Positions 28,301 through 34,746 of a stretch of 64,000 bases of DNA are shown piece after piece. Both the position numbers and the translations under genes were made by a program. The notes below the pieces were generated by a model. That model was not told the DNA's origin, ran no database searches, and worked only from the letters and a program-made list of their open reading frames with translations. How positions within the stretch are numbered: position 1 is the stretch's first letter; the number at the start of each line of letters is the position of its first letter. This stretch comes from Myroides albus (lineage in GTDB: Bacteria; Bacteroidota; Bacteroidia; Flavobacteriales; Flavobacteriaceae): assembly GCF_009711045.1 (NCBI RefSeq), contig NZ_WMJX01000015.1, forward strand, positions 1 to 64,000. The letters are read 5' to 3'.

Positions 28301-28372
28301 ATTAGCATAGATAGGGCTCTGTAACCCAATGCACAGTATAGCGATCCATAAAGTTGTTTTAATTCTACGCAT
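25325..28372 (-). CDS. SusC/RagA-family TonB-dependent outer-membrane transporter
   Basis: I choose the ATG at 28372 (MRRIKTTLWIAILCIGLQSPIYA, a good signal peptide), giving 1015 residues. Two earlier in-frame starts (28423 and 28402) would precede or coincide with the transcription start predicted from the -7 element at 28409-28416. The N-terminal regulatory-like beta domain (PILVRDAETQLPLVGVTIED) is followed by the plug domain with TIRGIGSLQDEQTTPLYILN and DFEDLTVLKDAAATAQYGSR, the SusC/RagA signatures, and then a large beta-barrel ending in a terminal aromatic strand (PRTFTAGVRVIF). It imports a bulky nutrient using TonB energy together with the SusD-like lipoprotein. Confidence 0.94.
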   Translation of the reverse strand: MRRIKTTLWIAILCIGLQSPIYANDQRKPILVRDAETQLPLVGVTIEDITHNQYLFTTEDGTFQIADQNTDEVKLRITYLGYLTKEITLSDNNIPTIIDLDVEDNLLESIIITGYTKQSKARTTGSVGKIAAASINKVQVSSMDQALQGQVPGLYVASPSGQPGTPGRVTIRGIGSLQDEQTTPLYILNGMPISAATFTALNPDDFEDLTVLKDAAATAQYGSRGANGVIVITTKRGDRESDSMRVTYQTQYGFSNVNNSKWDMMNTDQRLQFEEMLQDQDMPGWAYSRQNPYKIVNAQEVLKTEQDYIEGDQKLAALRNTNTNWRKKLMRKGITQSHNLTFDGGNSNTQHYTSLNYYKQEGVLYNSGIEKFNVNSNIHHQSGRFNSNFFINLANINSQVSESDFDVSETNPVASLYFALPYENPYDQYGNLTPGVNRFGTNALQMYQDVKRKEKQQRGVLAGNFSFELTDDLKLTSTIGVDYSKIANTHIIKPDTYFGDLVEEGGKGMFSQGDQTNIGLMANFGVNYKYRWDAHEIETMALVEINRQKYNYHGFTGYGLIDGLDHTAGGITPGTPENDFIPKVSGSATENLLLSQLALVRYSFENRFTISGSIRRDGSSRVPSNNRYKYFYAFGASWNIKQESFLEDIDVLSMARIRTSYGLTGNANGFASDFGYRRLYGPGQYNGQTSLVPTTPGNPHYNWEMNRILDIGVEFGLFKNRLVGEIDFYNRITSDLFIDRSLSMTSGFESISDNMGKIRNRGIEIRLSGDLIKESDWNVNIGVNFAYNKNKILSLGEEDEIITEDYSIHQVGKPLGYFYMVRWAGVDSQTGAAQYLDKQGNITTTYDPDNAVLVKGSYDPAIKGGFTTNIRYKNIEVSALFSFIHGMYRLNTGEFYRTAADPNYRIYNQSTSMLDMWQKPGDQSKNPGANYARYMTDRELQRADYLKLRNLTVNYKFKDFGKYNKFIKEINVFAQGQNLVTWTKWKGQDPEDDNNWYEYEYPLPRTFTAGVRVIF

Positions 28373-28408
28373 ATAATAAGTCTTATAAGTATTTCGATTC
28401 ATACTTGG

Positions 28409-28416
28409 CAAACTTA
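28409..28416 (-). promoter_or_regulatory. Promoter of the susC-susD pair
   Basis: On the minus strand TAAGTTTG fits the TAnnTTTG -7 consensus. Transcription would start near 28402, so the ATG at 28372 with a 30-base leader is the most plausible start of the transporter. Confidence 0.5.
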
Positions 28417-28463
28417 CGCGCACCTAATTAGAGGGAGTTAAAGAAGACTTTAGAGAGTGATTA

Positions 28464-28495
28464 AAAAGAGATTAAAAAGTTTTAATCTCTTTTTA
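28464..28495 (-). terminator. Terminator overlapping the kinase stop codon
   Basis: AAAAAGAGATTAAAA and TTTTAATCTCTTTTT form a perfect 15-bp stem with a 2-nt centre. The TAA stop of the kinase (28482-28484) lies within the stem. It separates the kinase transcript from the SusC/SusD transcript. Confidence 0.85.
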
Positions 28496-29849
28496 TAAGC
28501 GGCACCGAAATTGTCACTATCGTATAGTGGTTTAACTGAGATTCTATCTTCATATCGCCTTTGTGTAGGTTTATAATTTTTGAGGAAAGAGATAAACCTA
28601 ATCCCGTTCCCTTAATTCCAAAGGCGTTGCTTGAGCGAAAGAAGGGCAAAGTCAGTTTATCTAAGTCTTCTTTCTTAATCCCTATTCCGTAGTCTTTTAC
28701 TGTTATGACAATATGGGTTGGGGTTGTATGCAAGGTTAGATCAATAGTTTTATTATTCGAAAACTTATCAGCATTCAAGATGATATTAGAAATGGCTAAT
28801 TCTAATAATTGACTATTTCCTTGAAAGTATAAGTTGTGTAAGTCTTCTTTGGTGTGAATAGAAAGGTTGATATTTATATCCGTCTTATGAGCAATTAAGT
28901 GATCTATGGTGGACCACCAAAATTCTTCAAAACAGACTTTGTTCAGTGGATATACGCTACTGTCTATTTGCGATAGAGCCAGCAGATTGCTAATAATCTT
29001 ATCCATGTGTATGGCATCTTTGACAATACCTTGAAGGACTTGTTGATACTCTTGTGTATCTCTTTTCTGACGCAGGGTTATTTCTGCATTGCCAAGTACA
29101 GAGGCAATAGGTGTCTTTAGTTCATGAGAGGCATGGGAGACGAAAGCTTGTTGGTTTTCGAAGGTTTCGTGTAAGCGTTTGAACAGGGAATTGATAGTGA
29201 TACTAAGGGTGTGAATCTCATCTTTAGACATATCCTCTGTTGGAATGGGTCTTTCGAGGGTCTGTACATTTTTATCCTGGATGTGATTAATGATATTGGT
29301 AATGGGGGCAAGGAGGTATTGGGCAAACAAACGCGATAAGAAAAAAGTGATTAATAGCGCGATGATTAAGCTAATTAACATGACTGTTTGCAATTGGCTT
29401 AGGGCTGCTGTCCCCACTTCATCCCTGGCTTTTGCAATGATTATAAAATTGCCTTCGTTATCCTTATAGTAAATTCCAACGATGTACTCATCGCCATTTT
29501 TAATGTAAAGTTTGTGTTTGTCATTAATCGTTTCTAAGGTTGCTCTGTCCCATTTAAGTTGTCCTTCTTGGATAAAAGTAGGAGAGTAATCTTCAGCATT
29601 GTATATCCTAATTTGCTCTTGGGGAAGTGTACGCGGAAACTTCATCAAGACTTCACTGTATTGTTCGGTTGTAAAATTGTCTTCTGCTAAGTAGTTATGC
29701 CCAACAGTAAATGCGCGTTCTTCTAATTGGCGAAAAAAGTTGTTTTGCCAATGAGAGGAGACAAGCATATAGATTGTGGCTAATACTCCAAGAAGTAAAA
29801 TGGCAAATAACCCAAGAAATTGCAAGGATAAACGGGTGCGTATTTTCAT
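28482..29849 (-). CDS. Sensor histidine kinase next to SusC/SusD
   Basis: A 455-residue kinase: first membrane helix about residues 10-30, periplasmic sensor domain of about 120 residues, second helix about 153-173, HAMP domain, then HisKA with FVSHASHELKTPIASVLGN (His about 245). The ATP-binding domain is complete: NIILNADKF (N box), VKDYGIGIKKEDL (G1), FRSSNAFGIKGTGLGLSLS (F and G2). It starts 2 bases after its response regulator. The gene ends inside a terminator hairpin, 79 bases before the SusC start, so control of the transporter by this pair is suggested by proximity, not cotranscription. Confidence 0.94.
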   Translation of the reverse strand: MKIRTRLSLQFLGLFAILLLGVLATIYMLVSSHWQNNFFRQLEERAFTVGHNYLAEDNFTTEQYSEVLMKFPRTLPQEQIRIYNAEDYSPTFIQEGQLKWDRATLETINDKHKLYIKNGDEYIVGIYYKDNEGNFIIIAKARDEVGTAALSQLQTVMLISLIIALLITFFLSRLFAQYLLAPITNIINHIQDKNVQTLERPIPTEDMSKDEIHTLSITINSLFKRLHETFENQQAFVSHASHELKTPIASVLGNAEITLRQKRDTQEYQQVLQGIVKDAIHMDKIISNLLALSQIDSSVYPLNKVCFEEFWWSTIDHLIAHKTDININLSIHTKEDLHNLYFQGNSQLLELAISNIILNADKFSNNKTIDLTLHTTPTHIVITVKDYGIGIKKEDLDKLTLPFFRSSNAFGIKGTGLGLSLSSKIINLHKGDMKIESQLNHYTIVTISVPLIKRD

Positions 29850-29851
29850 TT

Positions 29852-30529
29852 TTAATCGGCGTCTTTAAGTATATATCCCATTCCGATAACCGTGTGAATT
29901 AAAGCTGTAGGGAAGTCCCTGTCTATCTTAGTTCTCAGGTAATTGACATATACATCTATTAGATTTGTTCCTCTGTTGAAACCAATTCCCCAAACTGCTT
30001 CTGCTATCTGAGTTCTGGTTAAAACTCTGTTTTTGTTAACCAAAAAGTATTCCAATAAGGTGTACTCTTTTTGGGTAAGGCTAATTTCTGTATCTCCACG
30101 AGTTACTATTTTCTTATAGCAATCCATTTTTAGATCTCTTGCTGTATAACTCAAGGTAGGCATAGCCATTTGATTCCTTCTTGTGATAGCTTTAATTCTC
30201 ACCAGCAGTTCTTCAAAGTGAAAAGGTTTTGTCAAGTAGTCATCTGCTCCTTGGTTAAAACCGTTGATTTTATCTTTAATAGTTGATAAAGCTGTCAACA
30301 TCAGAATAGGGATGTCTGATTTGTATTTTTTTACGTGGTGACAGATTTCAAAACCATTCATATTAGGCAGTATGACATCCATGATAATTAAATCAAACTC
30401 CTGTTCCATGGCAAGTTTTAACCCCATTGTACCTTCATAGGCTAAGGTCACACAGTGTTGGCTTTCTTCAAGGCCTTTGCGAATGAAGTTCGATACGCTT
30501 ACTTCGTCTTCAATTAATAAGATATTCAT
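29852..30529 (-). CDS. OmpR-family response regulator next to SusC/SusD
   Basis: A 225-residue DNA-binding response regulator. The receiver domain carries the acidic pair EDE at 7-9, Asp51 in LIIMDVILPNMNG, and Lys in DDYLTKPFHFEEL. The winged-helix output domain (about 125-220) contains TQKEYTLLEYFLVNKNRVLT and NLIDVYVNYLRTKIDRDFP. It is encoded 2 bases upstream of its kinase, and the SusC/SusD genes follow on the same strand. A plausible role is transcriptional control of that transporter. Confidence 0.94.
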   Translation of the reverse strand: MNILLIEDEVSVSNFIRKGLEESQHCVTLAYEGTMGLKLAMEQEFDLIIMDVILPNMNGFEICHHVKKYKSDIPILMLTALSTIKDKINGFNQGADDYLTKPFHFEELLVRIKAITRRNQMAMPTLSYTARDLKMDCYKKIVTRGDTEISLTQKEYTLLEYFLVNKNRVLTRTQIAEAVWGIGFNRGTNLIDVYVNYLRTKIDRDFPTALIHTVIGMGYILKDAD

Positions 30530-30910
30530 AGCAACTGTTGTTTCTCAAAAGCAAAAATAAAATATATAAATACTTGTTTTTCAGCATTAAAGAAATTTAA
30601 TGTAGTATTAGAGTTAGATTAGAATACTTGCTTTAAGCCTTGATTATTAGTTGTTTTTGTGATCTGTAGTGTTTGTTTACAAGGTAGTTTTATGCGTTTT
30701 GGGTATTATTTTTTTACTTGAGAAGTTGAAAAAAGGCAATTTATTATCTATTGATTTTAAAAATGGAAAGGTTTTTGTATTTACAAGAAAGAATTAATTA
30801 CAAATTGTAATTTTTTGTTTTGGTTTGTCGGATAGAGGGCGGCTCCCTCTATCCACTTTCAAATCAGAAATTTCTTCATAGGTTTTGTTAAAAGTGTTCT
30901 AGGTTTAAGT

Positions 30911-30942
30911 AGAGCCATTGCTAAAAGTGATGGCTCTTTTTT
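30911..30942 (+). terminator. Terminator without an upstream gene
   Basis: AGAGCCAT and ATGGCTCT form a stem with an 11-nt loop and are followed by TTTTT. No plus-strand gene ends upstream, so it may close a short non-coding transcript. Confidence 0.6.
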
Positions 30943-31110
30943 CTTACCCTATACCCCAAGATGAGAAGGCGTGCTTATCGCAGTAAAATACAAACTATTT
31001 GATAAAGAGAAGTTTATCTGTTTTTTAGTAGGAGAAAGTATATACTGTCACTGGATAATTGTACGTTTGGCTTATAAGTTAAAATTACTTTGTATTTTGG
31101 CGGCTTATTT

Positions 31111-31142
31111 TTACGTTTCATCTTGTGAAATTTCAGTTTGAG
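31111..31142 (+). promoter_or_regulatory. Candidate LytTR regulator binding site
   Basis: TTACGTTTCAT is followed exactly 21 bases later by the related TTCAGTTTGAG. Pairs of imperfect direct repeats spaced by two helical turns are typical of LytTR-domain binding. The pair ends 34 bases before the -7 element. The same word occurs twice with the same 21-base spacing in front of the RND efflux operon at 53042-53073. Confidence 0.5.
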
Positions 31143-31176
31143 TTAAAGTTTTGTATGATTAAAGCCAAACAACTAT

Positions 31177-31184
31177 TATTTTTG
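31177..31184 (+). promoter_or_regulatory. Promoter of the LytS/LytTR pair
   Basis: TATTTTTG fits the TAnnTTTG -7 element and lies 16 bases before the ATG at 31201. TTTTG at 31149-31153 is a possible but slightly distant -33 element. Confidence 0.5.
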
Positions 31185-31200
31185 TATCAAAATAGAAACA

Positions 31201-32313
31201 ATGGCTAAGAACAAGAAAGTTGAAGAATCCATGTTCATCAAACACTATCGTTTGATGGTGATTCCTTTGGTATTAGTTCTATACCTATTTTCTCACTTTC
31301 TTTTGAATCCTTACGATCCAGAGTGGTATTACATAGAGGGAGAAAGCGAGATATTTGAATCGATTCTCTTTTTGATAGCCTATTGTGCTATTATTACGGA
31401 GATTAGCTTATGGGTAAGTAGAGTACTTAATAAGTGGATCCCCTGGGATAAGTCGGCGGCTCTTCGTGCCATTGTACAAGTACTGGCTCTAATAGGCTTG
31501 ATATTTATCGTGTACTTCGGGATTAATTTGGCTTTTTTGGTCTGGATACCTATAGATAGAAGTAACGGTTTGGCTTTAGAGGACAAAATTGACTTGTGGC
31601 AATCTTTGATTATCAGCATTAATACGGCTATTTTTATCAGTGCAGTTCACACAGGGTATTTCTTGATAAAGAATTGGAGGGATTCTATGATGAAAGCGGC
31701 TGAGCTACAACTAAAAGCCGAAAAGCTTGAGCGCATCGCCAGTCAAGCTGAACTTGAATCTTTGCGCATGCAGTTAGATCCTCATTTTTTGTTTAACAAC
31801 TTTAGCACGCTTTCTGAGTTGGTGGTTGAAGATCAGGCTATAGCTATCAAATTTATCGATAATTTGTCTTTAGTTTACCGCTATATGTTATCCAACATAC
31901 GAAAGAACGTGGTTAGCCTAAAGGAGGAATTGACTTTTGTCGAATCATATTTTTATTTGATTCACGAGCGAATGGGAGCAAAGGTGCAATTGCACATTAA
32001 TATAGATAAAGAACTTAGTCAGCAGTTTTATGTTGCACCAATCTCACTGCAACTATTGGTTGAAAATGCTGTAAAGCACAATAGAGCATCAAAAGAATGT
32101 CCATTAGTGATAGATATTTACATTGATGGCAATTTTGTAATCGTTGAGAACAATATACAGCCCTTGGTGGTTTCTATTCCTTCTTCGAAAGTAGGATTGA
32201 GCAATATTGATGATCGCTATAGACTGCTCAGTGAGGCTAAAGTGATTGTAGAGCAAACAGAAGTTTATTTTAAAGTAAAATTGCCTCTGTTATTAAACAG
32301 ACAGGCAAAGTAA
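31201..32313 (+). CDS. LytS/YehU-family sensor histidine kinase
   Basis: A 370-residue membrane kinase with four transmembrane segments in residues 15-160 (VIPLVLVLYLFSHFLL, ESILFLIAYCAIITEISLWV, VLALIGLIFIVYFGINLAFL, IISINTAIFISAVHTGYFLI). A coiled linker follows, and then the His_kinase motif LRMQLDPHFLFNNFSTLSEL with His195. The ATP-binding region has QLLVENAVKHNRA and SKVGLSNIDDRYRLL. Kinases of this type always work with LytTR regulators. The next gene, 11 bases downstream, encodes one. There is no extracytoplasmic domain of note, so the signal may be sensed in the membrane. Confidence 0.93.
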   Translation: MAKNKKVEESMFIKHYRLMVIPLVLVLYLFSHFLLNPYDPEWYYIEGESEIFESILFLIAYCAIITEISLWVSRVLNKWIPWDKSAALRAIVQVLALIGLIFIVYFGINLAFLVWIPIDRSNGLALEDKIDLWQSLIISINTAIFISAVHTGYFLIKNWRDSMMKAAELQLKAEKLERIASQAELESLRMQLDPHFLFNNFSTLSELVVEDQAIAIKFIDNLSLVYRYMLSNIRKNVVSLKEELTFVESYFYLIHERMGAKVQLHINIDKELSQQFYVAPISLQLLVENAVKHNRASKECPLVIDIYIDGNFVIVENNIQPLVVSIPSSKVGLSNIDDRYRLLSEAKVIVEQTEVYFKVKLPLLLNRQAK

Positions 32314-32324
32314 AAAAGGATAGT

Positions 32325-33083
32325 ATGAGGGCATTAATTATTGAAGATGAAATTAGAAATGCAAATAAATTAACTCGTTTATTGCAAAGTATAGATAGTC
32401 AAATAGAGGTTATTACCGTACTGGAAAGTGTGAAGGAGAGTGTAGCGTGGTTAAAACAGTCAGAAGCTCCTGATTTGATATTTATGGATATTCGATTAGA
32501 AGATGGTTTGTGTTTCGAAATATTTGAGGAGATAGATATTCAAGTACCAGTTATTTTTACTACTTCCTACGATGAGTACGCGCTAAAAGCGTTTAAAGTC
32601 AACAGCATTGACTATATCATGAAACCCGTACAAGAGGAAGATCTAGAGAGAGCCTTGAACAAGTTCAAGTCAAGACAAGTTGTCCCGTCATTTACTGATT
32701 CTATCAAGGATATCCTGGGACATCTACACAAGAAAGAGGTCACGCATCGCTCTCGTTTTTTGATACCTTACAAAGATGGATTTAAAACCGTAAAGGTAGA
32801 GGACGTAGATTTTATTTATTCAGAACAAAAAATTACGCATTTGTGTTTAAGTGATAAGTCTGAAATGATTGTAAGTCAAACGATGGATGAATTAGAAGAA
32901 GAACTTGACTCTACCGTTTTTTTTAGGGCAAATAGACAACATATTTTACACATTGACAGCATAGGGAGTATCCACAATTACTTTAATGGAAAATTAAAAG
33001 TAGTACTTGTAAATGATCCCGATAGAGAAATTATTGTGAGTCGTGAGAAGGCGCCTCTATTCAAAAATTGGCTTAATTCCTAA
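32325..33083 (+). CDS. LytTR-family response regulator
   Basis: A 252-residue regulator. The receiver domain (1-120) has EDE at 7-9, the phospho-acceptor Asp55 in LIFMDIRLEDG and the Lys in DYIMKPVQEEDLERAL. The C-terminal LytTR domain (about 145-250) contains FLIPYKDGFKTVKVEDVDFI, FFRANRQHILHIDSIGSI and KLKVVLVNDPDREIIVSREK. It binds imperfect direct repeats spaced by about two helical turns. Such repeats lie upstream of its own operon (31111-31142) and of the RND efflux operon (53042-53073), so both are predicted targets. Confidence 0.93.
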   Translation: MRALIIEDEIRNANKLTRLLQSIDSQIEVITVLESVKESVAWLKQSEAPDLIFMDIRLEDGLCFEIFEEIDIQVPVIFTTSYDEYALKAFKVNSIDYIMKPVQEEDLERALNKFKSRQVVPSFTDSIKDILGHLHKKEVTHRSRFLIPYKDGFKTVKVEDVDFIYSEQKITHLCLSDKSEMIVSQTMDELEEELDSTVFFRANRQHILHIDSIGSIHNYFNGKLKVVLVNDPDREIIVSREKAPLFKNWLNS

Positions 33084-33095
33084 GCCAATTTTTTT
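33063..33095 (+). terminator. Terminator overlapping the LytTR stop codon
   Basis: AAAAATTGGCTTA and TAAGCCAATTTTT form a 13-bp stem with a 5-nt loop and extra T. The stop codon (33081-33083) opens the 3' arm. Confidence 0.85.
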
Positions 33096-33685
33096 ATTGT
33101 AACTTTATTCAATGATTTTGCAATTAACTTCGTTAGAAGTAGTGTATCCAAATTTTGGATATAACACATTTCTTTGGTTGTATCTTCCCTTTTTTTCTAC
33201 TTGGTAAAAACCGACATAAATAAGCCAAAATCAGCTTATTTCACCCCTTCGTTATTGAAACATAACTACCACTGAAACCAGTAATAGCCTTACTTTCGTT
33301 GATTTAACTAATTTGATGCAGCGGCTTTTGTTCGGATATTGGTGCGACAATGTACGGTATTTACTGGGAATGAAGGCGTTTCTCCGAATCATCCTCCCAC
33401 TATCTCCGAACAAACCCCCTATCAGCTTGATATTGACTACCGATATCGTGTCTAATTCTTATAAGTAGTTTTGCTTTTAGCTTTATGATTGTCTTAAAAA
33501 GTTTCCAAACTTTGCAGTGGTAGTTCTGCAACCTCTTTTGAACCATATTGATAGGTTTAAAATATTGATTCTTAATGAAAAAGCTCGTCTGTGAAGATGG
33601 GCTTTTTCTTGTTTTTGAGGGTAGTAGGAAAAGTGGTATATTTAAAATCAATGTATTAGGTGATGTAGGTAACAACTAACTGGCT
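33096..33685. other. 590-base intergenic region before the transposase
   Basis: No convincing gene is present; a minus-strand frame of 91 codons near its right end has no recognisable features. A 10-bp inverted repeat TTTGTTCGGA (33327-33336) and TCCGAACAAA (33405-33414) brackets 68 bases. A hairpin with a T-rich tail (AAAAAGC/GCTTTTT, about 33578-33611) looks like a terminator with no gene before it. This segment marks the left edge of the accessory region. Confidence 0.4.
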
Positions 33686-34249
33686 ATGTATAACTATAAG
33701 ATGACCTATCAACAACGAGAATCTATACGCTTAAAAGGGTATGATTATGCACCTGAGGGATTATACTTTATCACGCTATGTGTACAGGATAGGGAGAATA
33801 TCTTCGGATCTATCAAAGACGGGGTGTTAACATTGAATGAGATAGGTGAGATCGCAAGGGATGAATGGCTGAATATAGCAAATGTGAGAGATAATGTGAT
33901 TTTGCATGAGTTTATCATTATGCCTAATCATATACATGCGATAATCGAGATTGTGAAGAATAAAGCAAAGGCAGGTGATAATAAAGGTTTTAAATCTCCG
34001 TCTCAAACGATCGGGGCTATCGTCAGAGGTTATAAAATAGCCACAATAAAAAGAATAAAGGCAGGGACGAATTGCAATTCGTTTTGTGTGGGCGAATTGC
34101 CATTCGCCCCAACACCCCCAACCGGGCGTACCATCTGGCAGAGAAATTACTATGAGCATATTATAAGAGACGAGAGAAGTTATCAGTATATATCGAATTA
34201 TATCATCACCAACCCTGAACGATGGCACGATGATAAATTTCACAGGTAG
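33686..34249 (+). CDS. REP-associated tyrosine transposase (Y1, IS200-like)
   Basis: The frame has 187 codons; the real start may be the ATG at 33701 (MTYQQRESIRLKGYDY). The HUH metal-binding motif is at residues 78-84 (IMPNHIHAI), and the catalytic Tyr is probably in RNYYEHIIRDERSYQYIS near the end. These enzymes cut and rejoin single-stranded palindromic repeats. Between the two motifs, residues about 127-145 (AGTNCNSFCVGELPFAPTPP) are encoded by two copies of the palindrome itself, and a third copy starts 1 base after the stop codon. The gene has no flanking IS ends and fits the single-copy RAYT type. The reading frame is intact, so it may be active. Confidence 0.88.
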   Translation: MYNYKMTYQQRESIRLKGYDYAPEGLYFITLCVQDRENIFGSIKDGVLTLNEIGEIARDEWLNIANVRDNVILHEFIIMPNHIHAIIEIVKNKAKAGDNKGFKSPSQTIGAIVRGYKIATIKRIKAGTNCNSFCVGELPFAPTPPTGRTIWQRNYYEHIIRDERSYQYISNYIITNPERWHDDKFHR

Positions 34250-34431
34250 GGGCGAATTGCAATTCGCCTGTTTATAATTGGAAAAACAATTCACGATGCG
34301 GGCATTCATTGTGTGGGCGAATTGCAATTTGCCCGTACGACGCACAATTGGTAATACGTTGTGTCTGTAAATTACTTGATATAGGGCATTCGTGATGTAG
34401 GTATTCGTGGTGCGGACAAATTGCAATTCGT
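34067..34431. repeat. Five copies of a GAATTGCAATTC palindrome
   Basis: Copies are at 34067-34082 (ACGAATTGCAATTCGT, perfect), 34090-34109 (GGGCGAATTGCCATTCGCCC), 34251-34268 (GGCGAATTGCAATTCGCC, perfect), 34315-34334 (GGGCGAATTGCAATTTGCCC) and 34416-34431 (ACAAATTGCAATTCGT). Copies 1 and 5 also share the flank TTTTGTGT. Words of the type ATTCGTGATG link the later copies. They lie in and just after the transposase gene and are its likely substrate. They fill the 296-base gap up to 34545. Confidence 0.85.
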
Positions 34432-34545
34432 TTTGTGTTTTTTTGTTTTACTCAATAATTCGCATGCTTTTACGGATTTCCTCTTTTACTATAAAGTACT
34501 TGGTGGTATATTTACAATATCAAATAAATTAGAAAGAATAGTTTT

Positions 34546-34746
34546 ATGAGTGTGTCCATAGCTGAAATAGAGAATAACTTAGAAAAGGTGTTTGTTAATA
34601 TTGATAAAGAAAGCTTTATCTATGAGTTTATATTAGCGCTTGGTGTGCCATTAAATGTAATAGAGCAAGTAATCGACTTGATTATTAGTGAAGAAATTGT
34701 GAATTATAAGTATGATAGTAAAAATCAAAAGATAATTAAAGGGTAA
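34546..34746 (+). CDS. Small hypothetical protein at the start of the defence island
   Basis: A 66-residue acidic, helical protein without signal peptide or membrane segment. Its stop codon overlaps the ATG of the next gene (TAATG), which suggests translational coupling. The motif ESFIYEFILALGVPLNVIEQ resembles the first 40 residues of many Bacteroidota N6-adenine methyltransferases of restriction systems (pattern FIYxxLLAYGLPKATIxRL), but the sequence stops right after. It may therefore be a small protein in its own right or the leftover N-terminus of a lost restriction gene. That comparison is from memory and weak. Confidence 0.45.
   Translation: MSVSIAEIENNLEKVFVNIDKESFIYEFILALGVPLNVIEQVIDLIISEEIVNYKYDSKNQKIIKG

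Larger units (their letters stand above)
30530..31200. other. 671-base intergenic region with two hairpins and LytTR-type repeats
   Basis: It separates the divergent OmpR-type and LytS-type signalling genes. From left to right it holds an AT-rich stretch with no ORF, a perfect 10-bp hairpin GGATAGAGGG/CCCTCTATCC (about 30830-30855) without a T tract, and a terminator-like hairpin at 30911-30942. A direct repeat at 31111-31142 and a -7 element at 31177-31184 lie next to the LytS gene. The two hairpins could mark a small transcript, because no gene ends here on the plus strand. Confidence 0.5.

Noticed and set aside
33400..33675. A 91-codon minus-strand frame before the transposase
   Set aside because: It crosses an inverted repeat and a terminator-like hairpin and shows no recognisable protein features.
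33827..34426. A 199-codon minus-strand frame
   Set aside because: It is the antisense of the transposase gene and its palindromes; symmetrical DNA makes both strands open.
34067..34431. A CRISPR-like array
   Set aside because: The palindromes are short and irregularly spaced, partly inside a coding sequence, and no cas genes are present; they fit transposase-linked repeats.
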